Both the position numbers and the translations under genes were made by a program. The notes beneath the pieces are model-generated. The model was not told where the DNA came from, made no database searches, and saw nothing but the letters and a program-made list of their open reading frames with translations. Positions 50,913-62,245 of a stretch of DNA of 64,000 nt are shown here, in pieces. Every line of letters starts with the position of its first letter. Position 1 is the first letter of the stretch. Origin of the DNA: Solimonas marina (GTDB lineage: Bacteria; Pseudomonadota; Gammaproteobacteria; Nevskiales; Nevskiaceae); NCBI RefSeq assembly GCF_012241385.1, contig NZ_JAAVXB010000008.1, positions 62,001 through 126,000 on the forward strand. The letters run 5' to 3'.

Positions 50913-53096
50913 ATGCAGGATTCACATATTCGTCGTGCAGCGCTGTCGATCGCGGTTGCTGTACTTTTGACTGCGCTCGGTGCATGCAAATCGGCTCAAG
51001 CCCCGGAGCCGGCGAAGTCCGCGGCAGCAGCATCGACGCCGGCCGACACCGGCGAGCGCATCGTTCATGCCGACGCTGAGCCGGGCAACTGGCTGAGCTA
51101 TGGTCGCGACTATCAGGAGCAGCGCAACAGCCCGCTGACCCAGATCAATACCGGCAATGTGTCGCAGCTCGGCTTGGCCTGGTCCTACGATCTGGATACG
51201 CACCGCGGCCAGGAGGCGACGCCACTGGTCGTCGACGGGGTGATGTACACGACCAGTGCCTGGTCGAAGGTGCAGGCCTTCGATGCCGTCAGCGGCAAGC
51301 TGCTCTGGCAGTTCGACCCCAAGGTGCCGGGCGCGACGGCCGCCAAGGCCTGTTGCGACGTCGTCAACCGTGGCGTTGCGTACTGGGACGGCAAGGTCTT
51401 CGTCGGCACGCTGGACGGGCGTTTGATCGGTATCGACGCCGAGACCGGCCAGCAGCTGTGGTCGGTGGTGACGGTCGATCAGTCCAAGGACTACACCATC
51501 ACCGGCGCACCGCGCGTCATCAAGGGTCGCGTCATCATCGGCAACGGCGGCGCCGAGTTCGGCGTGCGCGGTTACATCACCGCCTACGACGCCGACACCG
51601 GCAAGCTGGCGTGGCGCTTCTACACCGTGCCGGGCAAGCCAGGCGAGAAAGACGGTGCGGCGTCCGACGACATCCTTGCCAAGGTCACCGATACCTGGAA
51701 TGGCGAGTGGTGGAAGAACGGCGGCGGTGGCGGCACGGTCTGGGACTCGATGTCGTACGACCCCGAACTCGACCTGCTCTACATCGGCGTCGGTAACGGC
51801 TCCTACTGGCGGCGCACGCTGCGCAGCCCGGGCGGCGGCGACAATCTGTTCGTGGCATCGATCGTCGCGATCAAGCCGGAGACCGGCGAGTACGTCTGGC
51901 ATTACCAGGAAACGCCGGGCGACGAGTGGGATTACACGGCGACCAACCACATGGTGTTGGCCGATCTGACGATCGATGGGCAGCCGCGCAAAGTGCTGAT
52001 GCAGGCGCCGAAGAACGGGTTCTTCTATGTGCTCGACCGCACTAACGGCAAGCTGATTTCGGCCAAGCCCTACGTGACGGTCAACTGGGCGTCGGGCATC
52101 GATCTGAAGACCGGCAAGCCGAACTTCAATCCGGACGCCGACTATGCCAAGACCGGCAAGACCTGGCTGGCGATGCCGGGCGCGCTCGGCGCGCACGACT
52201 GGATGCCGATGGCCTACAACCCCGGCACCGGCTATGTCTACATTCCGATGTTCGAGCTTGGCTTTCCGTATCTGACCGACCGTAACTTCGAGCCGAAGAA
52301 GAAGGGTGTCAATCTCGGCGTCGATCTCAGCGCGCTGAACCTGCCGGATGATCCCAAGGTCAAGGCGGCGGTGAAGAAGACGGTCAAGGGTTATCTGATC
52401 GCCTGGGATCCGAAGACGCAGAAGGAAGTGTGGCGTGCGCCGAACCCGGTGGCGTGGAACGGCGGTGTGTTGTCGACGTCGGGCGGTCTGGTGTTCCAGG
52501 GCGATGGCGGCGGTCACTTCAATGCCTACGACGCCAAGACCGGCAAGAAGCTGTGGTCGTATGACGTGCAGACCGGCGTCGTCGCGCCGCCGATCGCTTG
52601 GTCGAAGGACGGCAAGGAGTACATCACGCTGGTTGCGGGTTGGGGCGGCGCGTTTCCGCTGCTGACCGGCGAGCTGTCGTGGGGCGAGAACGGTCCGATT
52701 CCGAATCGCAGCCGCGTGCTGACGTTCGCGCTCGGCGCCAAGGGTTCGTTGCCGCCGCCGCCGGAAGCCGTCAAGCGCGTGTTGCAGTCGCCGAAGCAGT
52801 TCGCCGACGCGCAGACCATCGCGACCGGGCAGAAAGCCTACGACCGCACCTGCATTGTCTGTCACGGTGCGGGGGCCATCAGCGGCGGTATCGCGCCCGA
52901 TCTTCGCTACTCGGCAGCGATCGGCAACAAGGAGTTCTGGGACCAAGTGGTCGTCAACGGCGTGTTCGCGTCGCAAGGCATGGTCAGCTTCAAGGAGAAC
53001 TTCACGCCGCAGGAGATCGAGGCGATCCGCGCCTACGTGATCGACCGCGCACACGTTGCCACGCAGGCCGAGGACGACAGCGCCGCTGCGCGCTGA
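50913..53096 (+). CDS. PQQ-dependent quinohemoprotein alcohol dehydrogenase (lipoprotein-type signal)
   Basis: 727 residues. The N terminus is a lipoprotein signal (hydrophobic stretch ending LGAC, lipid-accepting Cys about residue 25). An eight-bladed propeller follows with the adjacent-Cys disulfide ring motif AKACCDVV at the PQQ site and W-docking repeats. A C-terminal cytochrome c domain carries CIVCH for heme. It oxidises an alcohol in the periplasm and passes electrons to the respiratory chain. Position next to an aldehyde dehydrogenase and the paa genes points to an arylethanol such as 2-phenylethanol; that is inference. Confidence 0.9.
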   Translation: MQDSHIRRAALSIAVAVLLTALGACKSAQAPEPAKSAAAASTPADTGERIVHADAEPGNWLSYGRDYQEQRNSPLTQINTGNVSQLGLAWSYDLDTHRGQEATPLVVDGVMYTTSAWSKVQAFDAVSGKLLWQFDPKVPGATAAKACCDVVNRGVAYWDGKVFVGTLDGRLIGIDAETGQQLWSVVTVDQSKDYTITGAPRVIKGRVIIGNGGAEFGVRGYITAYDADTGKLAWRFYTVPGKPGEKDGAASDDILAKVTDTWNGEWWKNGGGGGTVWDSMSYDPELDLLYIGVGNGSYWRRTLRSPGGGDNLFVASIVAIKPETGEYVWHYQETPGDEWDYTATNHMVLADLTIDGQPRKVLMQAPKNGFFYVLDRTNGKLISAKPYVTVNWASGIDLKTGKPNFNPDADYAKTGKTWLAMPGALGAHDWMPMAYNPGTGYVYIPMFELGFPYLTDRNFEPKKKGVNLGVDLSALNLPDDPKVKAAVKKTVKGYLIAWDPKTQKEVWRAPNPVAWNGGVLSTSGGLVFQGDGGGHFNAYDAKTGKKLWSYDVQTGVVAPPIAWSKDGKEYITLVAGWGGAFPLLTGELSWGENGPIPNRSRVLTFALGAKGSLPPPPEAVKRVLQSPKQFADAQTIATGQKAYDRTCIVCHGAGAISGGIAPDLRYSAAIGNKEFWDQVVVNGVFASQGMVSFKENFTPQEIEAIRAYVIDRAHVATQAEDDSAAAR

Positions 53097-53152
53097 TCGT
53101 CCCGTCTCGCCGCCACACAGGCTTGCATGCAAGCCTCGAACAGGAGAATCAC

Positions 53153-54649
53153 ATGGGCTATGACGGTCCGTATCCGGTCGACGCACGCGTCACCGAATTT
53201 CTGGCGCTCGACCCGGCGCTGTTCATTGACGGCCTGCGTGTCGCGCCGGGGTCGGCGTCGACTCTGCCGGTCTTCGATCCGTCGAGCGGCGCGCAGATCG
53301 CCGTAGCGGTCGACGCTTCGGCCGCCGACGTCGATCGTGCGGTGCGTTCGGCGCATGCGGCGTTCGCCGACGGTCGCTGGCGTCAGCTGCGGCCGGCGGA
53401 TCGTGAGCGCGTGCTGTTGCGCTTCGCCGATCTGGTTACCGAGCGCGGCGAAGCGTTCGCGCAGCTGGAGACGCTGGAGCAGGGCAAGTCGATCAATATC
53501 TCGCGCATGTTCGAGGTCGGCGCGTCGTCGGAATGGATGCGCTATGTCGCCGGTCTGACGACCAAGATCGGCGGGCGCACCTTCGACACCTCATTGCCCG
53601 GTGGTCCGCAGCACTGGACGACGTACACGCGCCGTGAACCGGTCGGCGTGGTCGCCGGTATCGCGCCGTGGAATTTCCCGATGATGATCGCGCTGTGGAA
53701 GGTCATGCCGGCGCTGGCCGCTGGCTGCAGCGTGGTGTTGAAGCCGTCCGAAGTCACGCCGCTGACGGCGCTGATGCTGGCGCAGACCGCGATCGATGCC
53801 GGCCTGCCGCCGGGTGTCTTCAATGTCGTGACCGGTTCTGGCGCCGGCTGCGGCGCAGCGCTGACCGAGCACCCGCTGATCGCGAAAATCACGTTCACGG
53901 GCTCGACGCCGACCGGCAAGGCGATCGGCCGTACCGCGGCCGGCAACATGACGCGCTTCACACTGGAACTCGGCGGCAAGAATCCGGCGATCATCCTGCG
54001 TGATGCCGACCTGGACGCCGTCATTCCGGGGCTGCTCGCCGGCGCGTTTCTCAATGGCGGTCAGGTCTGCGCGGCTGCATCACGTGTCTATGTCGAAGCG
54101 CCACTGTATGACGCATTGGTCAGTCAGCTTGAAGCGGCGATCGGCGCCATGAGCGTCGGCGCCGGCCTCGATCCGAACGCGCAGGTCAATCCGCTGGTGT
54201 CGAAGGCGCAGCAGATGAAGGTACAGGCTTATCTCGAAGATGCGCGCGCGCAGGGGGGCGATCTGCTGGTCGGCGCCAAGGTGCCGGACGCCGGCTACTT
54301 CGTGTCGCCGACGCTGGTGCTCAACCCCGCAGAGAACCTGAAGCTGACGCGCGAGGAAGTGTTCGGGCCGGTGCTCGGCGTGACCCGTGTCGACAGTGCC
54401 GAGCAGGGTCTGGCGCTGGCCAACGACAGCAACATGGGACTCGGCGCCAGCCTGTGGACGCGTGACCTGAAGTCAGCGATGGACCTGACGCCGCGCATCG
54501 AAGCCGGCACGGTCTGGGTCAACAGTCACGTGTTCATCGACCCCAACATGCCGTTCGGTGGCTACAAGCAATCGGGCATCGGCCGCGATTTCGGCGTCGA
54601 CTGGCTCGATGCGTACACGGAGCTCAAATCGGTCTGCATCAGCCATTGA
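53153..54649 (+). CDS. aldehyde dehydrogenase, probably phenylacetaldehyde dehydrogenase
   Basis: 498 residues of the NAD(P)-dependent ALDH family. [16 protein letters not shown], the catalytic Glu in LELGGKNP, the nucleophile Cys in [11 protein letters not shown] and the terminal [15 protein letters not shown] motif are all present. The length and [10 protein letters not shown] match FeaB/StyD-type phenylacetaldehyde dehydrogenases. Product phenylacetate would enter through PaaK. AGGAG precedes the ATG; it follows the PQQ enzyme by 56 bases. Confidence 0.88.
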   Translation: MGYDGPYPVDARVTEFLALDPALFIDGLRVAPGSASTLPVFDPSSGAQIAVAVDASAADVDRAVRSAHAAFADGRWRQLRPADRERVLLRFADLVTERGEAFAQLETLEQGKSINISRMFEVGASSEWMRYVAGLTTKIGGRTFDTSLPGGPQHWTTYTRREPVGVVAGIAPWNFPMMIALWKVMPALAAGCSVVLKPSEVTPLTALMLAQTAIDAGLPPGVFNVVTGSGAGCGAALTEHPLIAKITFTGSTPTGKAIGRTAAGNMTRFTLELGGKNPAIILRDADLDAVIPGLLAGAFLNGGQVCAAASRVYVEAPLYDALVSQLEAAIGAMSVGAGLDPNAQVNPLVSKAQQMKVQAYLEDARAQGGDLLVGAKVPDAGYFVSPTLVLNPAENLKLTREEVFGPVLGVTRVDSAEQGLALANDSNMGLGASLWTRDLKSAMDLTPRIEAGTVWVNSHVFIDPNMPFGGYKQSGIGRDFGVDWLDAYTELKSVCISH

Positions 54650-54707
54650 CCGTCGCGGGCGCCGGAGGGCGGCGCTCCGCGTTTCATCAATCGAAGAGGA
54701 GAGTGAA

Positions 54708-55598
54708 ATGCGTTTGATCAAACGTGTTGTGGGCGCCGCTCTGGCGCCGGTTCTGATGAGTGTGGCGGCACCGGCGCTGGCCGTCGATGTCGATCCGGGT
54801 GATTACACCGCGTTGCCGGCCGGCACCAACCTGGGCCTGGTCTATCTGCAGCAGGTTCACCGCGACGAGCTGTCGACGCCGGCCGGCACCATCGACGACG
54901 CGCGTCTCGATTCGAGCGTGATGCTGGCGCGCTATGTTCATTTCACCAAGATCGGTCCGTTCACCGTCGATCCACAGGTGATCGTGCCGTTCGGCAAGCT
55001 CTACAACGGGCAGGTGGCGGGTAGCGACCTCGATGAATCGTCGGGGCTGGGCGACATCGTCACGTTTGCGACGGTTTGGCTCGTCAACAAGCCGGACCCG
55101 AAGCACGAGACTTACTTTGGTGTCTCGCCGATCCTGACGATTCCGACCGGTGCCTACGGGCACGACAAATCAGTCAATCTGGGTGGCAACCGTTTCGTTT
55201 ACACCGCGCAAGCCGGTCTGATTCAGGGGCTCGCGCAAAACCTCAAGGTCGACCTGATCGGCGAACTGACCTGGTACCAGGACAACGACAAATATGGCGC
55301 GGCCGAGCAGACGCTGTCGCAGGCGCATTCGGGCGAGTTCCAAGCCTGGCTGCGTTACGGCTTGCCGGATGGCAAGACCACAGTATCGGCAGGCTATGCC
55401 AATTACTGGGGTGGCAAACAGAAGGTTGACGGTGTCTATAACGGCAGCAAGACCGAGCATCAGCAGGTGCGCCTGGCGATCCAGAGCTTCGTGACGCCGA
55501 CCGTGCAGCTCGAAGCCATCGTCGGCCGCGATACGGAAGTGCAGGATGGCTTCCGTCAGGATGCGATCGTCCAGCTGCGCGCACTCAAGCTGTTCTGA
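54708..55598 (+). CDS. MetA-pathway type outer-membrane protein
   Basis: 296 residues. A signal peptide (about 1-24, VAAPALA cleavage) and an antiparallel strand pattern match the phenol-degradation meta-pathway outer-membrane family (PF13557). These are found in aromatic catabolic operons and are assumed to help uptake of the substrate. GGAGAG lies seven bases before the ATG. It ends the alcohol dehydrogenase operon, before a terminator. Confidence 0.82.
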   Translation: MRLIKRVVGAALAPVLMSVAAPALAVDVDPGDYTALPAGTNLGLVYLQQVHRDELSTPAGTIDDARLDSSVMLARYVHFTKIGPFTVDPQVIVPFGKLYNGQVAGSDLDESSGLGDIVTFATVWLVNKPDPKHETYFGVSPILTIPTGAYGHDKSVNLGGNRFVYTAQAGLIQGLAQNLKVDLIGELTWYQDNDKYGAAEQTLSQAHSGEFQAWLRYGLPDGKTTVSAGYANYWGGKQKVDGVYNGSKTEHQQVRLAIQSFVTPTVQLEAIVGRDTEVQDGFRQDAIVQLRALKLF

Positions 55599-55672
55599 GT
55601 GCTCAAAACCGGTCGGCGCCGCCGATCCCGGTCTCCTCCGGAAGCGTCCGAACGCTTCCCTTCGGCGCCCCG

Positions 55673-55707
55673 GTGCTCCCCGGGGCGCCGTTCTTTATCG
55701 CTCGAAT
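55673..55707 (+). terminator. terminator after the outer-membrane protein gene
   Basis: An 11-bp stem (55673-55683 with 55690-55700), loop of six and TTCTTTAT tail on the plus strand. It ends the alcohol/aldehyde operon and overlaps the end of the convergent regulator gene. Confidence 0.7.
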
Positions 55708-56375
55708 CGATAGCCGACGCCGTAGACCGAGCGTATCCAGTCTTCGCCCCCCACATCAGCGAGCTTGCGCCGCAAGTTCTTGATGTGACTGTCGACGGTA
55801 CGGTCGGTGACGACCCGGTGGTCGGCGTAGGCGTGGTCCATCAGCTGATCGCGCGAATAGACGTGGCCCGGTCGTGCGGCGAGCGTGCGCAGCAGGCGGA
55901 ACTCGACGTGCGTGAGGTTGAGATCGAGCCCGTCGACACTGGCGCGCAGCGCTTGGTCGTTGATCGTCAGGCCTGGGCCACTCGGCGACTGCGGCAGATG
56001 TTGATGGCGACGCAACACGGCGCGCACGCGGGCGACAACCTCGCGCGGGCTGAACGGTTTGCAGATGTAGTCGTCGGCGCCGACTTCCAGGCCTAGCAGG
56101 CGGTCGACTTCTTCGATGCGCGCAGTGACCATGATGATCGGCACGTCGCTGCGCTCGCGTAGCTCACGGCAGATCTCGATGCCGCTGCGATTCGGCAGCA
56201 TCAGGTCGAGTAACACGAGACTCGCCGGCCGCGCCTCGAATGCCGGGACGGCGCGCGCGCCGTCGTCGATCTGCTCGCAGCTGTAGCCGGCGGCGAGCAG
56301 ATAGTCGCGCAGCACCGACGACAGACGCGGCTCGTCTTCGACGATCAGGATATGGCCGTTGCTGCTGTCGCTCAT
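55695..56375 (-). CDS. OmpR-family response regulator (BaeR-like)
   Basis: 226 residues. Receiver domain (about 8-120; EDEPRL, LLDLMLPNRSG phospho-site, YICKPFSPRE) and winged-helix DNA-binding domain (about 130-225; LTHVEFRLLRTLAARPG, VDSHIKNLRRKL, VYGVGYRFE). BaeR-type regulators activate RND efflux genes. It overlaps the kinase gene by four bases and the efflux operon is divergent from the pair. Confidence 0.92.
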   Translation of the reverse strand: MSDSSNGHILIVEDEPRLSSVLRDYLLAAGYSCEQIDDGARAVPAFEARPASLVLLDLMLPNRSGIEICRELRERSDVPIIMVTARIEEVDRLLGLEVGADDYICKPFSPREVVARVRAVLRRHQHLPQSPSGPGLTINDQALRASVDGLDLNLTHVEFRLLRTLAARPGHVYSRDQLMDHAYADHRVVTDRTVDSHIKNLRRKLADVGGEDWIRSVYGVGYRFER

Positions 56376-57748
56376 GCGACCTCCGGCAGCCGGATGACAA
56401 TACGCAGGCCGCCGAGCGCCGACGTGTCGGCGCTGATCGTGCCGTCATGCGCCTCGACGATGTTGCGGCAGATCGCCAGACCGAGGCCGCTGCCGCCGCT
56501 GGCGCGGTTGCGCGAGCTGTCGGTGCGATAGAAGCGCTCGAAGATGCGAGCTCGCCCGGCGTCGTCGACACCAGGGGCACTGTCATCGATGCTGACCACC
56601 AGCTCGTCGCCCTGGCGCTCGGCATAGACGTCGACCGTGCCGCCGCGATCGGTATAGCGCAGCGTGTTTTCGAACAGGTTGGCGAACAGTTGCTGCAAGC
56701 GCCGCTCGTCGCCGTTGATGACGAAGCGGCCGGCCGGCAGACGATCGTGCAGCGTCAGGCCGGCATCGGCGAAGCGGCCATGCATCGATGCCAGCATCGA
56801 GCGCAGCAGCGTCGCGATGTCGATCGGCTCCTGGCGATAGGCCATGGAGCCGACATCGGTCAGCGACAGATCGTGCAGGTCGTCGACCAGCTTGCTCAAC
56901 TGCTGGACTTGTCCGAGCAGCGGTGTGATCGAGGCGGTGTCGGGTTTGCGGATGCCGTCGACAATGGCGTCCAGTTCGGCCTGCATGACGGCCAGTGGTG
57001 TGCGCAACTCGTGTGAGATGTCGGCCATGAAGTTGCGGCGCGCGCGCTCGTTGTGTTCGAGCGCTTGCGCAAGATGGTTGAAATCACGTGCCAGGCCGCC
57101 CAGCTCGTCGTGGCTGTCGGCCTTGACGCGTGCGTCGTAGCGTCCGGCGGCGAGCTGTCGCGTACCGCGGGTCAGCGTCTGCAACCGGTGCCGAGTGATG
57201 CGCGCCAGCCACCATGACAGCAGCGCCGCGACCAGCACCGAGAACGTGCCGATGACCCACCAGGTCTTCAGCTGCGTGCGGTAGAAGCGCACATCACCGG
57301 CGGCGATCGCCTGCTGGAACGGCAGCATCGCCAGCCAACCGACGGTGTCGCCATTGACGGTGATCGGCCGGATGATCGACTCGCGCGTGACTTGTGGATT
57401 GCCGGTGATCCAGGCGTAGTCGCGGTCGAGCAGGCCGAAGCGCGGTACCGCGCCGGTCTGGTCCGACACTGGCGGTCCGAGGTTCGTCCGTCTGCTGTCG
57501 GGGCTGGGCCGCATCAGCGCGAACCAGGCGCCGATGTCGCCGCGCAGGAAATTCCAGTTGCCGTGTTGTTGATAGGCCGCCTCCAGTTGCGGCACGACCT
57601 CCTGCATGCGTTCGACGCCTTGCTCGTTGAGATAGCCGAGAAAGCCGAGACGAAAGGCGATGCGGCCGGCGATGGCGTTGACGAACAGGACAATCGCACA
57701 GGCCGCGAGCACGGCGCAGAACAGCTTGGCGGCGATCCCCAGCTTCAT
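56372..57748 (-). CDS. sensor histidine kinase (BaeS-like)
   Basis: 458 residues. Two membrane helices (about 8-30 and 165-185) flank a periplasmic sensor; HAMP, an H-box (DISHELRTPLAV) and an ATPase domain (NLFENTLRYTD, GSGLGLAICRNI) follow. It is the partner of the overlapping regulator and likely senses envelope or drug stress. Its start is 148 bases from the divergent efflux operon. Confidence 0.92.
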   Translation of the reverse strand: MKLGIAAKLFCAVLAACAIVLFVNAIAGRIAFRLGFLGYLNEQGVERMQEVVPQLEAAYQQHGNWNFLRGDIGAWFALMRPSPDSRRTNLGPPVSDQTGAVPRFGLLDRDYAWITGNPQVTRESIIRPITVNGDTVGWLAMLPFQQAIAAGDVRFYRTQLKTWWVIGTFSVLVAALLSWWLARITRHRLQTLTRGTRQLAAGRYDARVKADSHDELGGLARDFNHLAQALEHNERARRNFMADISHELRTPLAVMQAELDAIVDGIRKPDTASITPLLGQVQQLSKLVDDLHDLSLTDVGSMAYRQEPIDIATLLRSMLASMHGRFADAGLTLHDRLPAGRFVINGDERRLQQLFANLFENTLRYTDRGGTVDVYAERQGDELVVSIDDSAPGVDDAGRARIFERFYRTDSSRNRASGGSGLGLAICRNIVEAHDGTISADTSALGGLRIVIRLPEVA

Positions 57749-57826
57749 GACCGCGAGCTCCGGCGGGCGTCAGATGATGCGGCCACTAAGCCACGGCGCG
57801 CAGGGGGAATCAAGCGATCCGCGCAA

Positions 57827-57848
57827 TCTCCAAATTTGCTCCACATTG
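57827..57848. promoter_or_regulatory. tandem 11-bp direct repeat, candidate BaeR-type site
   Basis: TCTCCAAATTT and GCTCCACATTG (57827-57837 and 57838-57848) share 8 of 11 bases and lie head to tail, the usual arrangement for OmpR-family dimers. The core resembles the BaeR site (TCTCCAT-x-ATTGGC). It is 48-69 bases before the efflux operon start. Confidence 0.5.
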
Positions 57849-57895
57849 TTCGCCTACCGTGCGCAGCTTCCGGAAAACCGTGAGTGTGTTCGTCC

Positions 57896-59089
57896 ATGCC
57901 CGTTTACCTTCGTCCGTTCCCGTGTTCCGTCCTGCGCGCTTCGGTGATGGCGCTCGCCGTTGCCGTGCTTGCCGCCTGCTCGTCGGAGCAGGCGCCGCAG
58001 TCACACAAGGCGGTGGTCGGCGTGCAGACGATCAAGACACAGTCGATGTCGATGGACGAGACGATGCCCGGACGTACCGTCGCCTATCAGGTTTCGGACG
58101 TGCGCCCGCAGGTCAGCGGCATCATCCAGAAGCGGCTGTTCACCGAAGGCCAGGACGTCAAGGCCGGACAGGTGCTGTATCAGATCGACCCGGCAACGTA
58201 TCGCGCCGCTTACGATTCGGCGCGCGGCGATCTGGCGCAGGCGCAAGCCGCGGTGCTGGCGGCCAAGCCCAAGGCCGAGCGTTACGAAAATCTCGCCAAG
58301 CTCGACGCGATCAGCCAGCAAGACAAGGACGATGCGCTGGCGACGCTCAAGCAGGACGAGGCGGCAGTGATCGCCGCCCAGGCGGCGTTGGAGACGGCGA
58401 AGATCAATCTGGACTACACCCAGGTCAAGGCGCCGATCAACGGGCGCATCGGCACGTCGACTTACACGCCGGGCGCGTTGGTCACCGCCGACCAGGACAC
58501 GGCGCTGACGACCATCCAGCAGCTCGATCCGATTTACGTCGACGTCACACAGTCCAGCGCGCAGTTGTTGAAGCTGCGCAAGCAGCTTGCGGCCGGCCAA
58601 CTGCAGGCGGTCAACGGCAAGGCCAAGGTCACGCTCGAACTGGAAGACGGCAGCACCTATGCGCACGACGGCACGCTGGAGTTCATCGGTACCGCCGTCG
58701 ATACCGGCACCGGCAACGTCACTTTGCGTGCGGTGATTCCGAATCCGGACAAGCTGCTGCTGCCGGGCATGTACGTGCGCGCCGTGCTGCCGATGGCCGT
58801 CAACAACGCGGCGATCGTCGTGCCGCAGACCGCGGTGTCACGCAACACCAAGGGCCAGGCGACGGTGCTGGTGGTCGGCAGCGACGGCAAGGTTGAGCAG
58901 CGCGTCATCGACGCCGATCGCGCGATCAAGGACCAGTGGCTGGTCGATTCGGGGCTCAAGGCCGGCGACAAGCTGATCGTGCGCGGCGGCAGCAAGGTGA
59001 CGGTCGGCGAGGCGGTCAGCGCCGAGGAAGTCGACGCCGGCGCGACACCGGCCGCCGCGTCCGCCAAGGCTGCGGCCAAGGCCGATTAA
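57896..59089 (+). CDS. RND efflux periplasmic adaptor (MexA/AcrA-like)
   Basis: 397 residues from the ATG at 57896 (a GTG at 57884 is the alternative). A lipoprotein signal (VLAACSS) anchors it to the inner membrane. Biotinyl-lipoyl halves (VRPQVSGIIQKRLF and DYTQVKAPINGRIG), a coiled coil between them, a beta barrel and membrane-proximal domain follow. It joins the RND pump at 59099 to the outer-membrane channel at 62242. Nine-base gap to the pump gene. Confidence 0.95.
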   Translation: MPVYLRPFPCSVLRASVMALAVAVLAACSSEQAPQSHKAVVGVQTIKTQSMSMDETMPGRTVAYQVSDVRPQVSGIIQKRLFTEGQDVKAGQVLYQIDPATYRAAYDSARGDLAQAQAAVLAAKPKAERYENLAKLDAISQQDKDDALATLKQDEAAVIAAQAALETAKINLDYTQVKAPINGRIGTSTYTPGALVTADQDTALTTIQQLDPIYVDVTQSSAQLLKLRKQLAAGQLQAVNGKAKVTLELEDGSTYAHDGTLEFIGTAVDTGTGNVTLRAVIPNPDKLLLPGMYVRAVLPMAVNNAAIVVPQTAVSRNTKGQATVLVVGSDGKVEQRVIDADRAIKDQWLVDSGLKAGDKLIVRGGSKVTVGEAVSAEEVDAGATPAAASAKAAAKAD

Positions 59090-59098
59090 GGAACCGCC

Positions 59099-62000
59099 AT
59101 GCCTCGTTTCTTTATCGACCGGCCGATCTTCGCCTGGGTCATCGCGATCATCATCACGCTGGCCGGCGCGCTGTCGATCTTCACGCTGCCGATCGAGCAA
59201 TACCCGAGCATCGCGCCGCCGACGGTGTCGATCAACGCGACCTATACCGGTGCCTCGGCGGAGACCGTCGAGAACTCGGTGACGCAGGTCATCGAGCAGG
59301 GCATGACCGGCCTCGACAACCTGATGTACATGTCGTCGACGAGCACGTCGTCGGGCTCGGCGAGTGTGCGCCTGACCTTCAAGTCGGGCACCGATCCGGA
59401 CATTGCCCAGGTTCAGGTGCAGAACAAGCTGCAGCAGGTGCAGTCGAAGTTGCCGGAAACCGTGCAGAGCACCGGGGTCACCGTCACCAAGTCGTCGGGC
59501 AGCATGTCGATGGTGCTGGCGTTCACGTCCGACGACGGCAGCATGCAGAAGACCGACATCGCCGACTACATGGCGTCGACGCTGGAAGACCCGATCAGTC
59601 GCGTCAACGGCGTCGGCAACGTGCGCGTGATGGGCTCGCAGTATTCGATGCGCATCTGGCTCGATCCGGAGAAGCTGCGGACCTATGACCTGATGCCATC
59701 GGATGTCGACTCGGCGATCACCGCGCAGAACAACGATGTGTCGTCGGGCTCGCTCGGCGCGCTGCCGGCGGTGCCGGGGCAGGCGCTGACGGCGACGGTG
59801 ACCTCGCGCAGCCGCCTGCAGACGGCGAAGCAGTTCGAGAACATCATCGTCAAGACCGAGACCGGCGGTTCGGTCGTGCGCCTGTCCGATGTCGCCACGG
59901 TCGAACTCGGCAGTGAGAATTACGCGGTCAACAGCTATTTCAACGGCAAGCCGGCGTCCGGCATGGCCATTGAACTGGCCAGCGGCGCCAATGCGCTCGA
60001 CGTGTCCGAGGCCGTGCTGGCCAAGCTCAAGCAACTGCAGCCGTTCTTTCCGCACGGTTTGAGCTATCACACGGCGTTCAGTACCACGCCGTTCGTCAAG
60101 ATTTCGATCGAGGAAGTGGTCAAGACCCTGTTCGAGGCGATCGTCATGGTCGTCGCGATCATGTATCTGTTCCTGCAGAACTGGCGCGTCACACTGATCC
60201 CGGCGATCGCCGTGCCGGTGGTCCTGATGGGCACGTTCGGCGTGCTGTCCATTCTCGGCTTTTCGATCAACACGCTGACGATGTTCGGCATGGTGCTGGC
60301 GATCGGCCTGCTGGTCGACGACGCCATCGTCGTCGTCGAGAACGTCGAACGCGTGATGAGCGAGGAAGGCTTGTCGCCACGCGCAGCGACGCGCAAGTCG
60401 ATGGGCCAGATCACCGGCGCGCTGCTCGGTATTGCGCTGGTGCTGACCGCGGTATTCCTGCCGATGGCGTTCTTCGGCGGCTCGACCGGCGCGATCTATC
60501 GGCAGTTCTCGGTGACCATCGCCTCGGCGATGATCCTGTCGGTGTTCGTCGCGATGACGCTGACGCCGGCACTGTGCGCGACGCTGCTGACGCCGGTCGA
60601 AAAAGGCGGTCATGTGACGCGGCGCGGGCCTTTAGGACGTTTCTTCGCATGGTTCAACGCGCGCTTCGATCGCAGCGCCGACGGTTATTCGCGCGGCGTC
60701 GGCCGGGTGCTCGCGCACCGTCGGCTGGGGGTCATCGTCTACGTCGTATTGATTGCCGCGATGGCGCTGCTGTTCTGGCGCCTGCCCAGCTCGTTTCTGC
60801 CGCAGGAAGACCAGGGCATGCTGATGGTGCAGGTCAAGCTGCCGTCGGGTGCGACCCAGGAGCGCACGCAGAAGGTGATGGATCAGGTCGCCGAGTATGC
60901 GCAGCAGCAGCCCGAGGTCGCGTCGATGATGGCGGTGACCGGCTTCAGCTTCAGCGGCACCGGCCAGAACGCCGGCATGGGCTTCATTCGTCTCAAGGAC
61001 TGGGGCGAGCGCGACGCCAGTGCGTCGCAGGTGGCGATGCGCGTGATGATGGCGATGTCGAAGATTCCCGACGCGCAGATTTTCGTGATCGCGCCGTCCG
61101 GCATTCCCGGTCTCGGCCAGGGCGCCGGCTTCACGCTGGAACTGCAGGATCTCGGCGGCGCCGGTCACGATGCCTTGGTTGCCGCGCGCGACAAGTTGTT
61201 GGCGCTGGCCGCCAAGGACCCGAAGCTGAACTCGGTGCGCTACAGCAACCTCGAGGACGCGCCGACCTTCGACGTCAAGATCGACGACGCCAAGGCCGGC
61301 GCGCTGGGATTGTCGACCAGCGATATCAATTCGACGCTGGCAACCGCGCTCGGTGCGACCTATGTCGACGACTTCATCGATCGCGGTCGCGTCAAGAAGG
61401 TCTACGTCCAGGGTGAGGCGAGCGCGCGCATGCTGCCGCAGGACATCGGCCGCTGGGCGGTACGCAACAGCGACGACCAGATGGTGCCGTTCTCGTCGTT
61501 CTCGACGACCGGCTGGAGTTTTGCGCCGGCGTCGCTGGCCCGCTTCAACGGTGTATCGTCGATGGAAATCAGCGGTCAGGCGGCATCCGGCGTCAGCTCC
61601 GGCGACGCCATGGACGAGATCGCCAAGCTGGTCGGTGAGCTCGGCAACGGCATGGGCTATGCCTGGTCTGATCTGTCGTATCAGGAACAGCTGTCGGGCA
61701 ATCAGGCGCCGCTGCTGTACGCAATCTCGCTGGTCTTCGTCTTCCTGTGCCTGGCTGCGCTGTACGAGAGCTGGTCGGTGCCGTTCTCGGTGATGCTGGC
61801 GGTGCCGATCGGCATCGTCGGTGCCTTGCTGCTGACCTATGTGCGCGGTCTCAGCAACGACGTCTATTTCCAGGTCGGACTGCTCGCCACCATCGGTCTT
61901 GCGGCAAAGAACGGCATTCTGATCGTCGAGTTCGCCAAGGAGCTTGAAGAAGGCGGCGAAGAACTGATGGCGGCGGTTCAGCATGCCGCGCGCCTGCGGT

Positions 62001-62245
62001 TGCGGCCGATCCTGATGACCTCGTTCGCATTTACGCTCGGCGTGCTGCCGCTGGCGATCAGCACCGGCGCCGGCTCCGGCGCACGGCACGCGCTGGGCAC
62101 CGGTGTGCTCGGTGGCACGCTGGCGTCGACCTTCCTCGGCATCTTCTTCGTGCCGATGTTCTACGTGATCGTGCGCAAGCTGTTTCCGCGGCGCTTTGTG
62201 AAACCGGCCGATCTCGACGCGGCCGAGCAGGAGCAACTGTCATGA
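59099..62245 (+). CDS. RND multidrug efflux transporter (MexB/AcrB-like)
   Basis: 1048 residues, the full family length, with twelve membrane helices and two large periplasmic loops. The proton-relay Asp pair is in [18 protein letters not shown]. The N terminus ([17 protein letters not shown]) and [18 protein letters not shown] near the end match the HAE-1 group. It exports hydrophobic drugs and solvents by proton antiport. Overlaps the channel gene by four bases. Confidence 0.97.
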   Translation: MPRFFIDRPIFAWVIAIIITLAGALSIFTLPIEQYPSIAPPTVSINATYTGASAETVENSVTQVIEQGMTGLDNLMYMSSTSTSSGSASVRLTFKSGTDPDIAQVQVQNKLQQVQSKLPETVQSTGVTVTKSSGSMSMVLAFTSDDGSMQKTDIADYMASTLEDPISRVNGVGNVRVMGSQYSMRIWLDPEKLRTYDLMPSDVDSAITAQNNDVSSGSLGALPAVPGQALTATVTSRSRLQTAKQFENIIVKTETGGSVVRLSDVATVELGSENYAVNSYFNGKPASGMAIELASGANALDVSEAVLAKLKQLQPFFPHGLSYHTAFSTTPFVKISIEEVVKTLFEAIVMVVAIMYLFLQNWRVTLIPAIAVPVVLMGTFGVLSILGFSINTLTMFGMVLAIGLLVDDAIVVVENVERVMSEEGLSPRAATRKSMGQITGALLGIALVLTAVFLPMAFFGGSTGAIYRQFSVTIASAMILSVFVAMTLTPALCATLLTPVEKGGHVTRRGPLGRFFAWFNARFDRSADGYSRGVGRVLAHRRLGVIVYVVLIAAMALLFWRLPSSFLPQEDQGMLMVQVKLPSGATQERTQKVMDQVAEYAQQQPEVASMMAVTGFSFSGTGQNAGMGFIRLKDWGERDASASQVAMRVMMAMSKIPDAQIFVIAPSGIPGLGQGAGFTLELQDLGGAGHDALVAARDKLLALAAKDPKLNSVRYSNLEDAPTFDVKIDDAKAGALGLSTSDINSTLATALGATYVDDFIDRGRVKKVYVQGEASARMLPQDIGRWAVRNSDDQMVPFSSFSTTGWSFAPASLARFNGVSSMEISGQAASGVSSGDAMDEIAKLVGELGNGMGYAWSDLSYQEQLSGNQAPLLYAISLVFVFLCLAALYESWSVPFSVMLAVPIGIVGALLLTYVRGLSNDVYFQVGLLATIGLAAKNGILIVEFAKELEEGGEELMAAVQHAARLRLRPILMTSFAFTLGVLPLAISTGAGSGARHALGTGVLGGTLASTFLGIFFVPMFYVIVRKLFPRRFVKPADLDAAEQEQLS

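Noticed and set aside
50922-53186. Very long antisense frame opposite the PQQ dehydrogenase (others opposite treY and paaZ)
   Set aside because: Long antisense frames are expected in GC-rich genes; no ribosome site, low-complexity Arg/His/Gln-rich translation, no family.
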